In this document: positions 37,114 through 46,267 of the stretch, one piece after another | How positions within the stretch are numbered: position 1 is the stretch's first letter | Layout: every line of letters starts with the position of its first letter | From: Niastella soli | GTDB taxonomy: Bacteria; Bacteroidota; Bacteroidia; Chitinophagales; Chitinophagaceae | Length of the DNA stretch: 64,000 nt | Assembly: GCF_017742245.1 (NCBI RefSeq) | Contig: NZ_JAGHKO010000024.1 | Span: 186,001 to 250,000 of the forward strand | Direction: 5' to 3' | The notes under the pieces: model-generated | The model's database searches: none | The model's input: only the letters and a program-made list of their open reading frames with translations | Told to the model about the DNA's origin: nothing | Program-made: the position numbers and the translations under genes

Positions 37114-39909
37114 ATGGAGGTGACAGCCTTTGATAAAAAGAATTTTGTATTCGAGATCATAACCCAATCACACGTTCCCATGTTCGTAGCGTGGGGACCC
37201 GCAGGGACCTTGTTTTATAACGAAGCCTGTCAACCGCTTATTGGGCTGCCGCCTGCGGAGGCCCTGGAACTCCCTGTGCAAACTGTTTTTGCCGGGAATT
37301 GGGAAATACTGGGACCAGCCTTTGACAAGGTGATGCAAGGCAAATCTGTTACTATTCCGGAGATACAACTTTTTATTGACCGTAATGGCCATAGGGAACC
37401 GGTCAGTTATACTTTTTCCTGCATACCCATTCCGGATGCAAGGTTTAGCCCCTGCGGCATGCTGGTGACCGCCACTGAGAACCCGAGCGTACAGCACGCT
37501 GCTCAGAAAAAGATCTACGATATTTTATTACAGCTGCCCATTGGCATTCTGACCCTGCGGATGCCCGATTACCGCATTGAGCTTGCCAATAATTCCTTTT
37601 TACAAATTACCACCAAAGAGATTGGTGAAATAACCGGCCGGTCATTATTTGAGGTGAATCCCGGGCTGAAAGGGCAACTGGCTGAGGAACTGATAGATCA
37701 GGTGGTACAAACCGGGAAATCGCATATTGAGAATGGCATGCCTTTGCGCATTGAACGGAATGGCGGCCAGGTAACGGCCTATTTCAATATACTTTTTTAC
37801 CCCTTGCTGGAATCAGATGGCATCTGTTCGGGGGTAATGTTGGTTGGCCGGGAGGTGACCGACATTGTACTGGAGAAAAAGCGCATGGAAAAGAGCGAGC
37901 ACTATTTTCGCCGCCTGGCCGATACGGTGCCCGTCATGTTGTGGATCACCCGCCCTGATGGCAGCTGTACGTATGTAAATCAGAAATGGTACGATTATAC
38001 CGGGCAACCACCAGAAAATACCCTGGGGCAGCGCTGGTTGTCCGTAGTGCATCCCGATGATCTGGCCTTAATGACAGGTTGTTTTGAAGAGGCCAATACC
38101 CACCAGGTGCCTTTTAACTTCGAATACCGCATCAAGGGAGCGGATGGGAATTATCGTTGGATCCTTGATTCCGGTTCACCCATGTTTGATAACAGCGGCG
38201 TTTTTGAAGGCTTTATTGGTTCTGTAGTGGATATCGACAACCGAAAGCTGGCCGAAGATGCCGTTCGGGAAAGAGAAAAAAGGTTCCGCCAGCTGGCCGA
38301 TTCCATGCCCCAGATCGTATGGACGGCCAATGCCGATGGATATGTTGATTATTATAACAAGCAATGGACCCTGTTGATAGGCGAGGAGAACCAGTTTGGG
38401 GATAGCAGTTTCCTGAAGCATGTTCACCCTGATGACCAGGAGCGTTGTTTGGAAAGCTGGCAAGAAGTGGTAAGATCCGGCGAAACCCTGGATGTTGAAT
38501 TCCGCTTCAAAGTAAAATATCCGGCCGAAACTTACCGGTGGTTCCTGGTACGGGCCCGGCCTATTAAAAACGACGGTGGCCAGATCATTAAATGGTATGG
38601 TACCTGTACCGATATTGATGAAGTTAAAACCATTCGACTTAACCTGGAGCTCAGGGTAGCAGAACGCACCCACGAAATATCGCACAAGAACAAAGCGCTG
38701 GAAGAAACAACCCGGGAGTTAAAAGAGATCAACCAACAACTGGAACTGCGGCATGAAGAGCTGCGCCAGAGTGAAGAACGCTATTTGCGCATGACCAATG
38801 AAGTGGAAGACTATTCAATAATCCTTTTGAGCAAGGAAGGCTATATTGAGAACTGGAATAAAGGGGCGGAAAAAATTAAAGGGTATACCGCCGATGAGAT
38901 CATCGGCATGCATTTCCGGCTTTTTTATACCTATACCGATCAGCAACATAACCTGCCGGAGAAACTTATAGCGGAAGCATGCCTGCATGGGAAATCGACC
39001 TTTGAAGGATTAAGGGTGCGAAAAGATGGCTCTACCTTCTGGGCTTATACGGTGCTCACAGCCCTGCACAATGATAAAAACGACATCATCGGTTTTTCAA
39101 AAGTTACCCGTGACCTTACCAAGCAAAAACAAGCTGAAGACCAGTTGAAAATGTATGCCGAGCAATTAGAGCAAAAGAACCGGGAGCTGGAACGCAGTAA
39201 CGGCGAATTGTCGTCGTTTAGTTATGTGGCCAGTCATGACCTGCAGGAGCCATTACGAAAGATACAGGCTTTTGGTAACCTGATACAGGCCCGGGATGTG
39301 GCTAATTTAAGCGATACCAGTAAAGATTATTTCGAACGGATGGTAAAAGCAGCGATCCGCATGCAAAACCTGATCGATTCCTTACTGGAATTTTCGCGCA
39401 CCACTACGGCCCGCAAAAATTTTGAATCTACCGACCTGAATGTTTTACTGGAGGATGTAAAAAGGGAACTGGCGCACCGCATAGAGGAAAAAAAGGCGGA
39501 GATCATTACCGCACACCTGCCTACATTGACCATTATTCCATTTCAGTTCAGACAACTATTGTCGAATCTGATCAGCAATTCGCTGAAGTATTCGCGTGAT
39601 GAAACAACGCCTGTTATTGAAATAACGGCTTCTTATATAAAAGCAAAAGACCTTGATGAAAAAGCCGCCATACCGGGCAAGGACTATTTCCGATTTAAAG
39701 TAAAGGATAATGGAATTGGCTTTGAGCAGGAGTTTGCTGAAAAAATATTTGATCTGTTCCAGCGGTTACATGGCCGTAACGAATACAGTGGTTCCGGTAT
39801 TGGATTGGCTATTTGTAAAAAAATAGTAGAGAACCATCATGGTTTTATGCGGGCAGAGAGTGAGGCTGGGGAAGGGGCTACGTTCTACTTCTTTATTCCG
39901 GTTAAATAG
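37114..39909 (+). CDS. Soluble multi-PAS sensor histidine kinase
   Basis: 931 residues from MEVTAFDKKN (a TTG three codons earlier is less likely). No signal peptide or membrane helix, so it senses inside the cell. About five PAS/PAC units are visible: near 10-125, 130-255, 260-385 (FRRLADTVPVMLWITRPDG), 390-515 (FRQLADSMPQIVWTANADG) and 565-685 (YSIILLSKEGYIENWNKGAE), with a coiled coil at about 515-560. The HisKA helix carries the phospho-His H708 (SYVASHDLQEPLRKIQAFG). The HATPase has its N box around LLSNLISNSLKYSRD, DNGIGF, and GSGIGLAICKKIVENHHG. No response regulator is adjacent. Such kinases often sense redox or light through PAS cofactors; none can be assigned here. Confidence 0.92.
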   Translation: MEVTAFDKKNFVFEIITQSHVPMFVAWGPAGTLFYNEACQPLIGLPPAEALELPVQTVFAGNWEILGPAFDKVMQGKSVTIPEIQLFIDRNGHREPVSYTFSCIPIPDARFSPCGMLVTATENPSVQHAAQKKIYDILLQLPIGILTLRMPDYRIELANNSFLQITTKEIGEITGRSLFEVNPGLKGQLAEELIDQVVQTGKSHIENGMPLRIERNGGQVTAYFNILFYPLLESDGICSGVMLVGREVTDIVLEKKRMEKSEHYFRRLADTVPVMLWITRPDGSCTYVNQKWYDYTGQPPENTLGQRWLSVVHPDDLALMTGCFEEANTHQVPFNFEYRIKGADGNYRWILDSGSPMFDNSGVFEGFIGSVVDIDNRKLAEDAVREREKRFRQLADSMPQIVWTANADGYVDYYNKQWTLLIGEENQFGDSSFLKHVHPDDQERCLESWQEVVRSGETLDVEFRFKVKYPAETYRWFLVRARPIKNDGGQIIKWYGTCTDIDEVKTIRLNLELRVAERTHEISHKNKALEETTRELKEINQQLELRHEELRQSEERYLRMTNEVEDYSIILLSKEGYIENWNKGAEKIKGYTADEIIGMHFRLFYTYTDQQHNLPEKLIAEACLHGKSTFEGLRVRKDGSTFWAYTVLTALHNDKNDIIGFSKVTRDLTKQKQAEDQLKMYAEQLEQKNRELERSNGELSSFSYVASHDLQEPLRKIQAFGNLIQARDVANLSDTSKDYFERMVKAAIRMQNLIDSLLEFSRTTTARKNFESTDLNVLLEDVKRELAHRIEEKKAEIITAHLPTLTIIPFQFRQLLSNLISNSLKYSRDETTPVIEITASYIKAKDLDEKAAIPGKDYFRFKVKDNGIGFEQEFAEKIFDLFQRLHGRNEYSGSGIGLAICKKIVENHHGFMRAESEAGEGATFYFFIPVK

Positions 39910-40010
39910 TTGAAAGTTTTATGTTGGCGTGATCTGTTAATCACCGCCAATGGCTTTAAAACAGTGATCAGTTGTAAGGTTACAGTATCCTGATAACATA
40001 TTTATTAAAT

Positions 40011-40048
40011 AAAAAAGGTCGATTCTTATTCAGAACCGACCTTTTTTT
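40011..40048. terminator. Bidirectional terminator between the kinase and subunit-3 genes
   Basis: AAAAAAGGTCG faces CGACCTTTTTT in an 11-bp stem, with A-rich and T-rich flanks, between convergent genes. Confidence 0.88.
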
Positions 40049-40072
40049 ATTTCTTAGTTTATACTTCTTACA

Positions 40073-40774
40073 TTAATATTTAGCGCACTCTTTCATTTCT
40101 TTTTCTGTATAAGCTAATCCGTATTGTTTTAATACATCGTCAGGTACGCCATTCCACTTGTTAGGCGTATTACCGGCATAGCCTACGTCTTTAACTCCAA
40201 TCTGGCTGGTATAAAAACCGGATGTTGTTAAATCGCGCATAAGGCTAAAAAAGGCAATGCCCTGCGCCATTTCAGGTTTTGTTTTTTTGCCTTTGGTTAC
40301 CTCTTTCCCATTTTCTTTATATACAATTTGCGGATAAGCTATGTCATCAACTATATTTATCTGCTGCGCGGGATCGCATTCAATAAATGATTTATTGAAA
40401 CGCTTCAGGCTTTGTACATCCAGCCAGCGTAAGCCACCCCGCATTGGGATCTGCTTTTCGGGCATGTCCTTTACAATGTATTCAATAAAATCAGGCACTT
40501 TGGCGTCGGAGGCGCTGCCGCTTATTTCATCTTTTGGAATGATGATATCGGCCAGCACGGTGATGGTAGCCATTTCGTGCGGGGTAAAAAAGGTTTTTGA
40601 AGTTATTTCCTTTTCCCGTTCCTGTTCTTCCACGGCACGGTCTAAGGTAAATTCGCCGGCAGACTCTGCACCTTTGGCGGCTTCTTTCTTATTATCAGTT
40701 TTGCAGGCATCCAGCAACACACTAGCTGACAGGGTACCTACTGCTATCGCTTTTAAGGATTTTCTTCTGTCCAT
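40073..40774 (-). CDS. Gluconate 2-dehydrogenase subunit 3 family protein
   Basis: 233 residues. N-terminus MDRRKSLKAIAVGTLSAS looks like a Tat-type signal, with a cysteine at DACKTDN suggesting lipid attachment after export. The body has FFTPHEMATITVLADIIIPKD and PDFIEYIVKDMPEKQ, the pattern of gluconate 2-dehydrogenase subunit 3 (the small gamma partner of FAD dehydrogenases). It probably chaperones, exports or stabilises the GMC subunit encoded 58 nt upstream on the same strand (40833-42575). Confidence 0.87.
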   Translation of the reverse strand: MDRRKSLKAIAVGTLSASVLLDACKTDNKKEAAKGAESAGEFTLDRAVEEQEREKEITSKTFFTPHEMATITVLADIIIPKDEISGSASDAKVPDFIEYIVKDMPEKQIPMRGGLRWLDVQSLKRFNKSFIECDPAQQINIVDDIAYPQIVYKENGKEVTKGKKTKPEMAQGIAFFSLMRDLTTSGFYTSQIGVKDVGYAGNTPNKWNGVPDDVLKQYGLAYTEKEMKECAKY

Positions 40775-40832
40775 TTTAGTTCTTGGTTTTTGGTTCTACC
40801 TTCTTTGTTGTTTGATCTCGTTACTGCGGATT

Positions 40833-42575
40833 TTACAAATTCCGCTTTTTCATTTCATCGATGATATATTCCGAAGCACGCATAGAGAGCGCCAGGATGG
40901 TCCAGGTGATGTTTTTATCGGCCTGAGACACAAACGGTCCACCATCTACACAAAACAGGTTTTTGCAATCATGGGCCTGGTTGTGTTTGTTCAATACAGA
41001 GCTCCTTGGATCGTTACCCATACGAACGGTACCGGCTTCGTGAATGATATTACCCGGTGCATGTAAGCCATAATTGTTTTTTTCGTCATCATCACCACCA
41101 TAAGTGATAATGGCGCCCATGTTATGCATGATCTCTTTGAAGGTTTCCTTCATGTGTTTTGCCTGTTTAATATCGTATTCATGCGGTTTTACATCGAAAC
41201 GTAATACAGGGATACCATATTTATCAACCACCTTGGGATCGATCTCACATTTGTTTTCTTTTACGGCGAGGGCTTCACCGCGACCGGCCATACCCACGCG
41301 GGCGCCGTAGAAGTAACGCATATCTTCTTTCAATGATTTACCATAGCCACCTGGTTCTTTTTGTTGACCTTTTACTTCGAACCTGCCATTCAGGGCCTGC
41401 ACACTATTACCAAAGCCATAGGCAGGCTGGCCAAAACCACCCCAGTATTCAATATGATAACCACGGGGGAAATCGAGTTTTTTATTATCCCCCCACCAGG
41501 GTGTATAAATGTGCGCACCACCCACGCCATCTTCATTATAGCGTTTGCGATCGAACAGTTCAGGAAGTACACCACCCATGTCGGCACCGGTAGAATCGTG
41601 CAGGTATTTACCTACTACATCGCTACTGTTGGCCAGTCCGTTGGGATAGCGGGCCGATTTTGAGTTCAACAGCAAACGGGCCGATTCGCAGGCACTGGCT
41701 GCCAGGATCACTGTGCGGCCCATAACCTGGTATTCCTGCAGGTCCATCTTGTTTACATAAGAGATGCCGGTGGCCAGTCCTTCATTATTGGTAAGCACTT
41801 CACGCGCCATGGCGTTGGTGATCACATCTACATTACCAGTCTCCATAGCTGGTTTCACCAATACTGAAGAAGACGAAAAGTCAGCATACGCAACAGAGCA
41901 GGCCCGGTTACATTGTCCGCAAAAGATACACTCACCGCGGGAATCATTGATCTTTTTGGTAAGGATCGAAAGGCGGGAAGGGATCACCGGAATGCCGATG
42001 CCGGTTGCTGCTTTTTTGATCATCAATTCATGCAAACGGGGTTTGGGCGGGGGCAAAAAGATACCATCGGGGTCATTTTCCAACCCTTCATTACTGCCAA
42101 ACACGCCTATTAGCCGGTCTACTTTATCGTAATAAGGTTTTACATCATCATAACCAATGGGCCAGTCATCACCCATTCCATCGATGCTGCGCCGTTTAAA
42201 ATCTTTGGGTCCGAACCGCAGGGAGATGCGCCCCCAGTGATTGGTACGACCGCCGATCATGCGGGCACGCCACCATTCCCATTTGGTATCATTGGCATGA
42301 GTATAGGGTTCACCATCAATTTCCCACCCCCAATAACAAGCATCGAAATCGCCAAAAGGCCTGAATTTGGTACTGGCACCGCGACGGGGTGATTCCCACG
42401 GATTTTTAAACTGGGTTACGTTTTTCCTTGGATCATACATTGGTCCTGCTTCAATCAAACAAACTTTTAAACCAGCCTGTGACAACACGTAAGCAGCCAT
42501 ACCGCCTCCGGCACCGGAGCCTACGATGATGGCATCATATTGCTTGGCATTTTTTTTCACCTGAAGATCCCCCAT
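40833..42575 (-). CDS. GMC-family FAD oxidoreductase with a four-cysteine cluster
   Basis: 580 residues. The FAD Rossmann motif is [20 protein letters not shown] at about 14-33. The C-terminal GMC signature is present: [20 protein letters not shown], with the active His region and [28 protein letters not shown] at about 216-226 (C-x2-C-x2-C-x3-C) looks like an iron-sulfur or metal site; some FAD-dependent glucose dehydrogenases hold a 3Fe-4S cluster in their catalytic subunit. It probably oxidises a sugar or sugar acid in the periplasm, exported by its subunit-3 partner. No cytochrome c partner is adjacent. There is no own signal peptide. Confidence 0.9.
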   Translation of the reverse strand: MGDLQVKKNAKQYDAIIVGSGAGGGMAAYVLSQAGLKVCLIEAGPMYDPRKNVTQFKNPWESPRRGASTKFRPFGDFDACYWGWEIDGEPYTHANDTKWEWWRARMIGGRTNHWGRISLRFGPKDFKRRSIDGMGDDWPIGYDDVKPYYDKVDRLIGVFGSNEGLENDPDGIFLPPPKPRLHELMIKKAATGIGIPVIPSRLSILTKKINDSRGECIFCGQCNRACSVAYADFSSSSVLVKPAMETGNVDVITNAMAREVLTNNEGLATGISYVNKMDLQEYQVMGRTVILAASACESARLLLNSKSARYPNGLANSSDVVGKYLHDSTGADMGGVLPELFDRKRYNEDGVGGAHIYTPWWGDNKKLDFPRGYHIEYWGGFGQPAYGFGNSVQALNGRFEVKGQQKEPGGYGKSLKEDMRYFYGARVGMAGRGEALAVKENKCEIDPKVVDKYGIPVLRFDVKPHEYDIKQAKHMKETFKEIMHNMGAIITYGGDDDEKNNYGLHAPGNIIHEAGTVRMGNDPRSSVLNKHNQAHDCKNLFCVDGGPFVSQADKNITWTILALSMRASEYIIDEMKKRNL

Positions 42576-42925
42576 AAGAGTAAGAAAGTTTTATAAATGA
42601 AGAATGGTTGGTTTAGAAACATAAATGTAAAGGTTTAGCAATCTTGACCAATTATTTGCAATACCTTTTTTATATGTAGTTGAAATAGTAGCAGCTAATG
42701 CAAATAAACTATTAAAAGACGTGGTGGCATTTTCCTGCAACTGTATTGGGGGCGGATTACTTATATGCATCGAGGCAACAGGGTAGCGAGGGCAGGGTTG
42801 CAAGCTCCTATAAGGGCACAAGCGGACGCTTACGTAATAATAGGATCATCAGATTGCAAGGCAACAAGACATCGAAGATCAGGCTTGCAAGCCATAAAGT
42901 AATGCTAATTAACGAACAGATTGGA
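42576..42925. other. Gap upstream of the GMC gene
   Basis: No gene. It carries hairpin copy B (42814-42837) and, just after it, the terminator of the small gene on the minus strand. No perfect -7 box seen for the GMC gene. Confidence 0.5.
42814..42837 (+). repeat. Dispersed 24-nt hairpin repeat, copy B
   Basis: GGGCACAAGCGGACGCTTAC plus GTAA. The inner stem AAGCG/CGCTT is perfect here, whereas copy A has a G-T pair at the same place. Confidence 0.6.
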
Positions 42926-42956
42926 ATAAAAAAAGTCGCTTCGGGCAGAAGCGACT
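42926..42956 (-). terminator. Intrinsic terminator of the 42980-43234 gene
   Basis: On the minus strand AAGTCGCTTC pairs with GAAGCGACTT across TGCCC and is followed by a run of seven T, 24 nt beyond the stop codon. Confidence 0.88.
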
Positions 42957-42979
42957 TGTAGTAGTTATTTAAAATCTAA

Positions 42980-43234
42980 TTAATTCTGGATCGGTCGAAA
43001 ATAAAAACCCTCTTCATTCAGGATGTGTGAATTGGGTACAAAGCTCATTAATGATTGGCGTACCATATCTTCTGCTGCCATTTGATAACGTGTCCCTACT
43101 TCTGGATTCTTTACGGCAAACTTCCAACTTTGAATCTTCAGAAGGGCAATCTTGCTGGCATGGGCAATATGATATTCCAATATCATGAATTTCTCGGCCA
43201 GGTAATCCGTTTCATTTTGGATGTATGGGGTCAT
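42980..43234 (-). CDS. Small protein of unknown function
   Basis: 84 residues, soluble, helical, with no signal peptide (MTPYIQNETDYLAEKFMILE, later YQMAAEDMVRQSLMSFVP). A strong terminator just after its stop supports real transcription. No family recognised and no perfect -7 box. Confidence 0.6.
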   Translation of the reverse strand: MTPYIQNETDYLAEKFMILEYHIAHASKIALLKIQSWKFAVKNPEVGTRYQMAAEDMVRQSLMSFVPNSHILNEEGFYFRPIQN

Positions 43235-43593
43235 AGGGATATGTGATTATAGGTTTTTTCAGAATAAATGGACATCGATATAACGAATTTATAGATGTAA
43301 AATTGCGTGAATAAAACATAATTACTGCAATCGGTTAACCGATTTTATAGGAAATAAGGGTTTTTCTATATCAGCTGATACTAATATTTTAAATAAAAAA
43401 CGCTTTCCTTGATATTTACTCAATAATAATGCAGAATTCTTAGATATTATTCAAAAATACCCCTCTAAAAGTGTAACAATTACACCCTCAGTAACAAATG
43501 GATAAAAACCATTGATTTTCAAGGTATAAAATCCAGGATTCAAAGTATAAAATTCAGCATTTCAGGGACAAGACTTTGTAGGTAAGTGGTAAT

Positions 43594-43635
43594 TGTCTGA
43601 AATGGGATGGTTGGGTTTTGGGAGTTTAAATGGGA
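43594..43635 (+). repeat. GGGAT-rich repeat unit
   Basis: GTCTGAAATGGGATGG starts a unit related to the tandem units at 18324 and 18374. As there, a copy of the 24-nt hairpin follows closely (43642). Confidence 0.6.
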
Positions 43636-43641
43636 GAGAGG

Positions 43642-43665
43642 ATCAACAGGCGGACGATTACGCCA
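43642..43665 (+). repeat. Dispersed 24-nt hairpin repeat, copy C
   Basis: A divergent copy; AGGCGGACGATTACGCCA (43648-43665) aligns with the last 18 bases of copy A. Confidence 0.5.
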
Positions 43666-43678
43666 TTATACGTCCTAA

Positions 43679-43704
43679 GAGGCACCCCGCTAAGGCGGGG
43701 CACC
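43679..43704 (+). repeat. CCCCGC/GCGGGG hairpin
   Basis: GAGGCACCCCGCTAAGGCGG plus GGCACC. It differs from the copy at 27598 only in the loop and one flanking base. Confidence 0.6.
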
Positions 43705-43922
43705 ATTGTAGGAGCCTTGATGCCACACAGCCTTTAACAATTGTTGAAATTTATTTTTCAGATACATAACAGAAACCTATAAATGATAATTGTTTAAGAG
43801 ATAATTATTAGTATCATGATCAGGGAATGGCACCGATCTATCATTAATGGTTAACCTGTATAAGAATTCACCGGCAGTGTCTAAATATTTTATTTTCAAA
43901 ATCAACATTCAAAAAGACCTCC

Positions 43923-43930
43923 TATCTTTG
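43923..43930 (+). promoter_or_regulatory. Orphan -7 box TATCTTTG
   Basis: A perfect TAnnTTTG element followed by a TTTTGGCAACACTAATCAGC stretch typical of Bacteroidota 5' leaders. No supported gene follows within 570 nt, so the gene it drove may be lost or very short. Confidence 0.4.
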
Positions 43931-44507
43931 TTTTGGCAACACTAATCAGCGAAGTGAGAAAGAAATGGTGAGACGAGCAATGTAGCCGATGCACAAACCT
44001 TATCTGATGGACCGGATTCTATTTATTACGCCACTTCTTTTCTTTTTATCTCTTTTACTTATCTCATATGCCTACGGGCATCTTTGGTGTGCCTTCACCT
44101 ATTTAGCAGTTACATTCAATCCGTACAAAAGAAAGATTTCAAAAACATTGGTAAGTCATCATCGTCTTAATGCAGTTTGTCCCGCCTTGCGGGTGGTAAG
44201 CTGGCCTAACCGGAACCGTGTGCAAAAAGGATGCACAGTGTACGTTCCGGAATGTTTTTTTTGGATCGATAGCAGATAGCGGTCATATGAACACGCAATA
44301 AAAAGGATAGCAACAACTCCCAGGTTACTCATGGATCTACAGGAAGATGGTAGATGCCATACAGTCAATTATTGTTTAATAGTAAAAGTAACTAATGTTA
44401 TTTCAGTAAGGCGCGTGCCAGCTACTGAAGCAAGCTCTTTATTTACGTGAGCAATAAGTAAAGAGGTAGCGTCAACGACTACTGTTATTTGCCATAAACC
44501 TTTTCTT

Positions 44508-44849
44508 ATGAAATTGAAAAAAGAGGATATTGAAAGGATCCGGCTCGCAAAAGATCTATTAACTAAAAACAGGCGTTACCACATTACTATAAGTGATCTA
44601 AGTCAACAAACACAGCTTAACCGCACCAAATTGCAATTCGGATTTAAACAGTTGTTCGGGGTTAGCATTGATGATTTCCGGATCTTGTTACGAATGGAGA
44701 AAGCAAAAGAGTTGTTGGAACAAACCGAAAAAAGTGTAAAGGAAATATCATTACAGGTTGGCTACAAAAGCATGGGCAGCTTCAGTACAATGTTTAAAAA
44801 AATATATAGAAAATCGCCCACCGAATGGCGGAACGGGCTTCATGGATAA
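44508..44849 (+). CDS. Stand-alone AraC-type DNA-binding protein
   Basis: 113 residues that form just an AraC DNA-binding domain: first helix-turn-helix ITISDLSQQTQLNRTKLQFG, second SVKEISLQVGYKSMGSFSTM, end SPTEWRNG. There is no sensor domain, but the start MKLKKEDIERIRLAKDLL is clean and the domain complete, so I do not call it broken; sensor-less AraC proteins occur in this family of organisms. Upstream is a long repeat-bearing region. Target unknown. Confidence 0.75.
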   Translation: MKLKKEDIERIRLAKDLLTKNRRYHITISDLSQQTQLNRTKLQFGFKQLFGVSIDDFRILLRMEKAKELLEQTEKSVKEISLQVGYKSMGSFSTMFKKIYRKSPTEWRNGLHG

Positions 44850-45608
44850 GCTGCATTGACGATATGAATACAATAACACAAAGTGAGCACCACTTTGAAA
44901 CAATTGCATTGTCTTGAAAGGGCAATGTAGTTCTTTGCATAAGTATAACAGTATTGCACACGTTATTTTGTGAAATAAAAAGAATGAATTTGTGCAAATA
45001 GAAGAAATGTATTTTCGTATATTGCATACAGATATTTGACAAGACGGTTATCAATATATACACAGTCAGCAGGCAGTAGCTGCGGTACAAAACTTATTTT
45101 CCTGGGAGCTCTATGATAAGCCCTCAAAGCCAATTTATTGAACCAGGTTAACGATCATGAGTACCGCACTACTTCTTCTGACAATCGCAGCACAATATTT
45201 GGCTATAGAATGATGATCCGGGTTGCCGGAAGCGTTTATGAATGTGGTAAAACGATATTTTGCAGGAGGGTCAGTAAAATACCCGCTCATGAATGCAGGG
45301 CTGAACGCCGAGTCGCTCCCGGCTTTCACCTAATGACCAGGGAACAATCCCGGCATAGCCGGCTCCCGGATTCATTTTTACATATTTGGTTTTACTTTCT
45401 AATTGGCCTTTCTTGATCTATTATAGAAGGTTTTTAACAGTGGCTTGCTTGTACTGCCTTTTCTGTCCAGTAAGGGCACTATAGGTAAGCATCATTGGAT
45501 TGGGAGATCTTTAATTTTGGGATTTTGAGATTTATCAGACAGCAGAAATTGGTATAAATCACAAGATGTCAAATTCGAAAAATCAGAAATTACATATTAA
45601 CTTCAGCA
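44850..45608. other. 759-nt gap upstream of the sigma factor gene
   Basis: No gene or strong hairpin. Short overlapping frames on both strands (45135-45416) lack any family resemblance. The promoter of the sigma factor gene should be in the last 100 bases but no perfect -7 box is visible. Confidence 0.45.
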
Positions 45609-46169
45609 ATGGACCTGCGGGTACTAACTGATGAGATACTGCTGCAACTGTTAAAGGCCAACAATGAATTGGCTTTTAAGGAGATTTATACCCGTTATTG
45701 GCAACGCCTCTTTGAAACCGCTTATCACCGCCTGGCCAGCAGGGAAACCGCCAAAGAACTGGTGCAAACTGTCTTTCTACGTATTTGGGAAAAACGTCAT
45801 TCCAATCACATTACTCACCTGCAAAGCTATTTGCAAACCGCCATCAAAAACAGCGTTATTAATTATGTAGCAGCCACCCTGGTACATAAAAGATACCTGC
45901 AGCATATTATAAACACCGGCTCAACTACTTATCAGGGTGCCGAATCAACCCTTACCATTCACGAACTGTCACAAGCCATAGATAAAGCCGTTGCTGCACT
46001 GCCAGCCAAAACAAGACAGGTTTTCAGACTCAGCCGCTTCGATCATTTGTCTATCCGGGAAATTGCCACCATCCTGAACATCTCTGAAAAAGCCGTTGAA
46101 TACCATATTACACAATCACTAAAGACCTTACGCTCATACCTGAAAGATTATCTTGATATCGCCCTGTAG
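45609..46169 (+). CDS. ECF-type RNA polymerase sigma factor
   Basis: 186 residues. Region 2 (about 20-90: AFKEIYTRYWQRLFETAYHR, then TVFLRIWEKR) and region 4 (about 125-180: LPAKTRQVFRLSRFDHLSIR, with EIATILNISEKAVEYHI as the helix-turn-helix) are complete; region 3 is missing as in all ECF factors. It directs RNA polymerase to genes controlled by the FecR protein and receptor encoded just downstream. The spacer to fecR (98 nt) carries a TACCCCTTTAGGGGTT palindrome and a CTGTCTATACGG word, the kind of spacer common in such cassettes. Confidence 0.93.
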   Translation: MDLRVLTDEILLQLLKANNELAFKEIYTRYWQRLFETAYHRLASRETAKELVQTVFLRIWEKRHSNHITHLQSYLQTAIKNSVINYVAATLVHKRYLQHIINTGSTTYQGAESTLTIHELSQAIDKAVAALPAKTRQVFRLSRFDHLSIREIATILNISEKAVEYHITQSLKTLRSYLKDYLDIAL

Positions 46170-46267
46170 TAATTCCGCTTCCTAAATTTTCTTACCCCTT
46201 TAGGGGTTCTCTCGACCTGCCTGTCTATACGGGAAACCGGTTTTACAACCCGGACAAACCGAACAGT

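Larger units (their letters stand above)
43235..44507. other. 1.27-kb intergenic region with repeats and an orphan promoter box
   Basis: No gene I can support. In order it carries a GGGAT-rich unit (43594-43635), hairpin copy C (43642-43665), a CCCCGC/GCGGGG hairpin (43679-43704), a perfect TATCTTTG box (43923-43930) and a reverse-type CCCGC/GCGGG hairpin (44180-44196). A 96-codon frame at 43989-44279 has a hydrophobic N-terminus but an implausible second half that runs through the last hairpin. Confidence 0.5.

Noticed and set aside
43989-44279. 96-codon frame with hydrophobic start after the orphan promoter box
   Set aside because: The second half reads through a CCCGC/GCGGG hairpin repeat and looks non-protein-like; kept only as a possibility in the promoter finding.
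45138-45416. Overlapping frames upstream of the sigma factor gene
   Set aside because: Both strands open by chance in the same stretch; no conserved motif.
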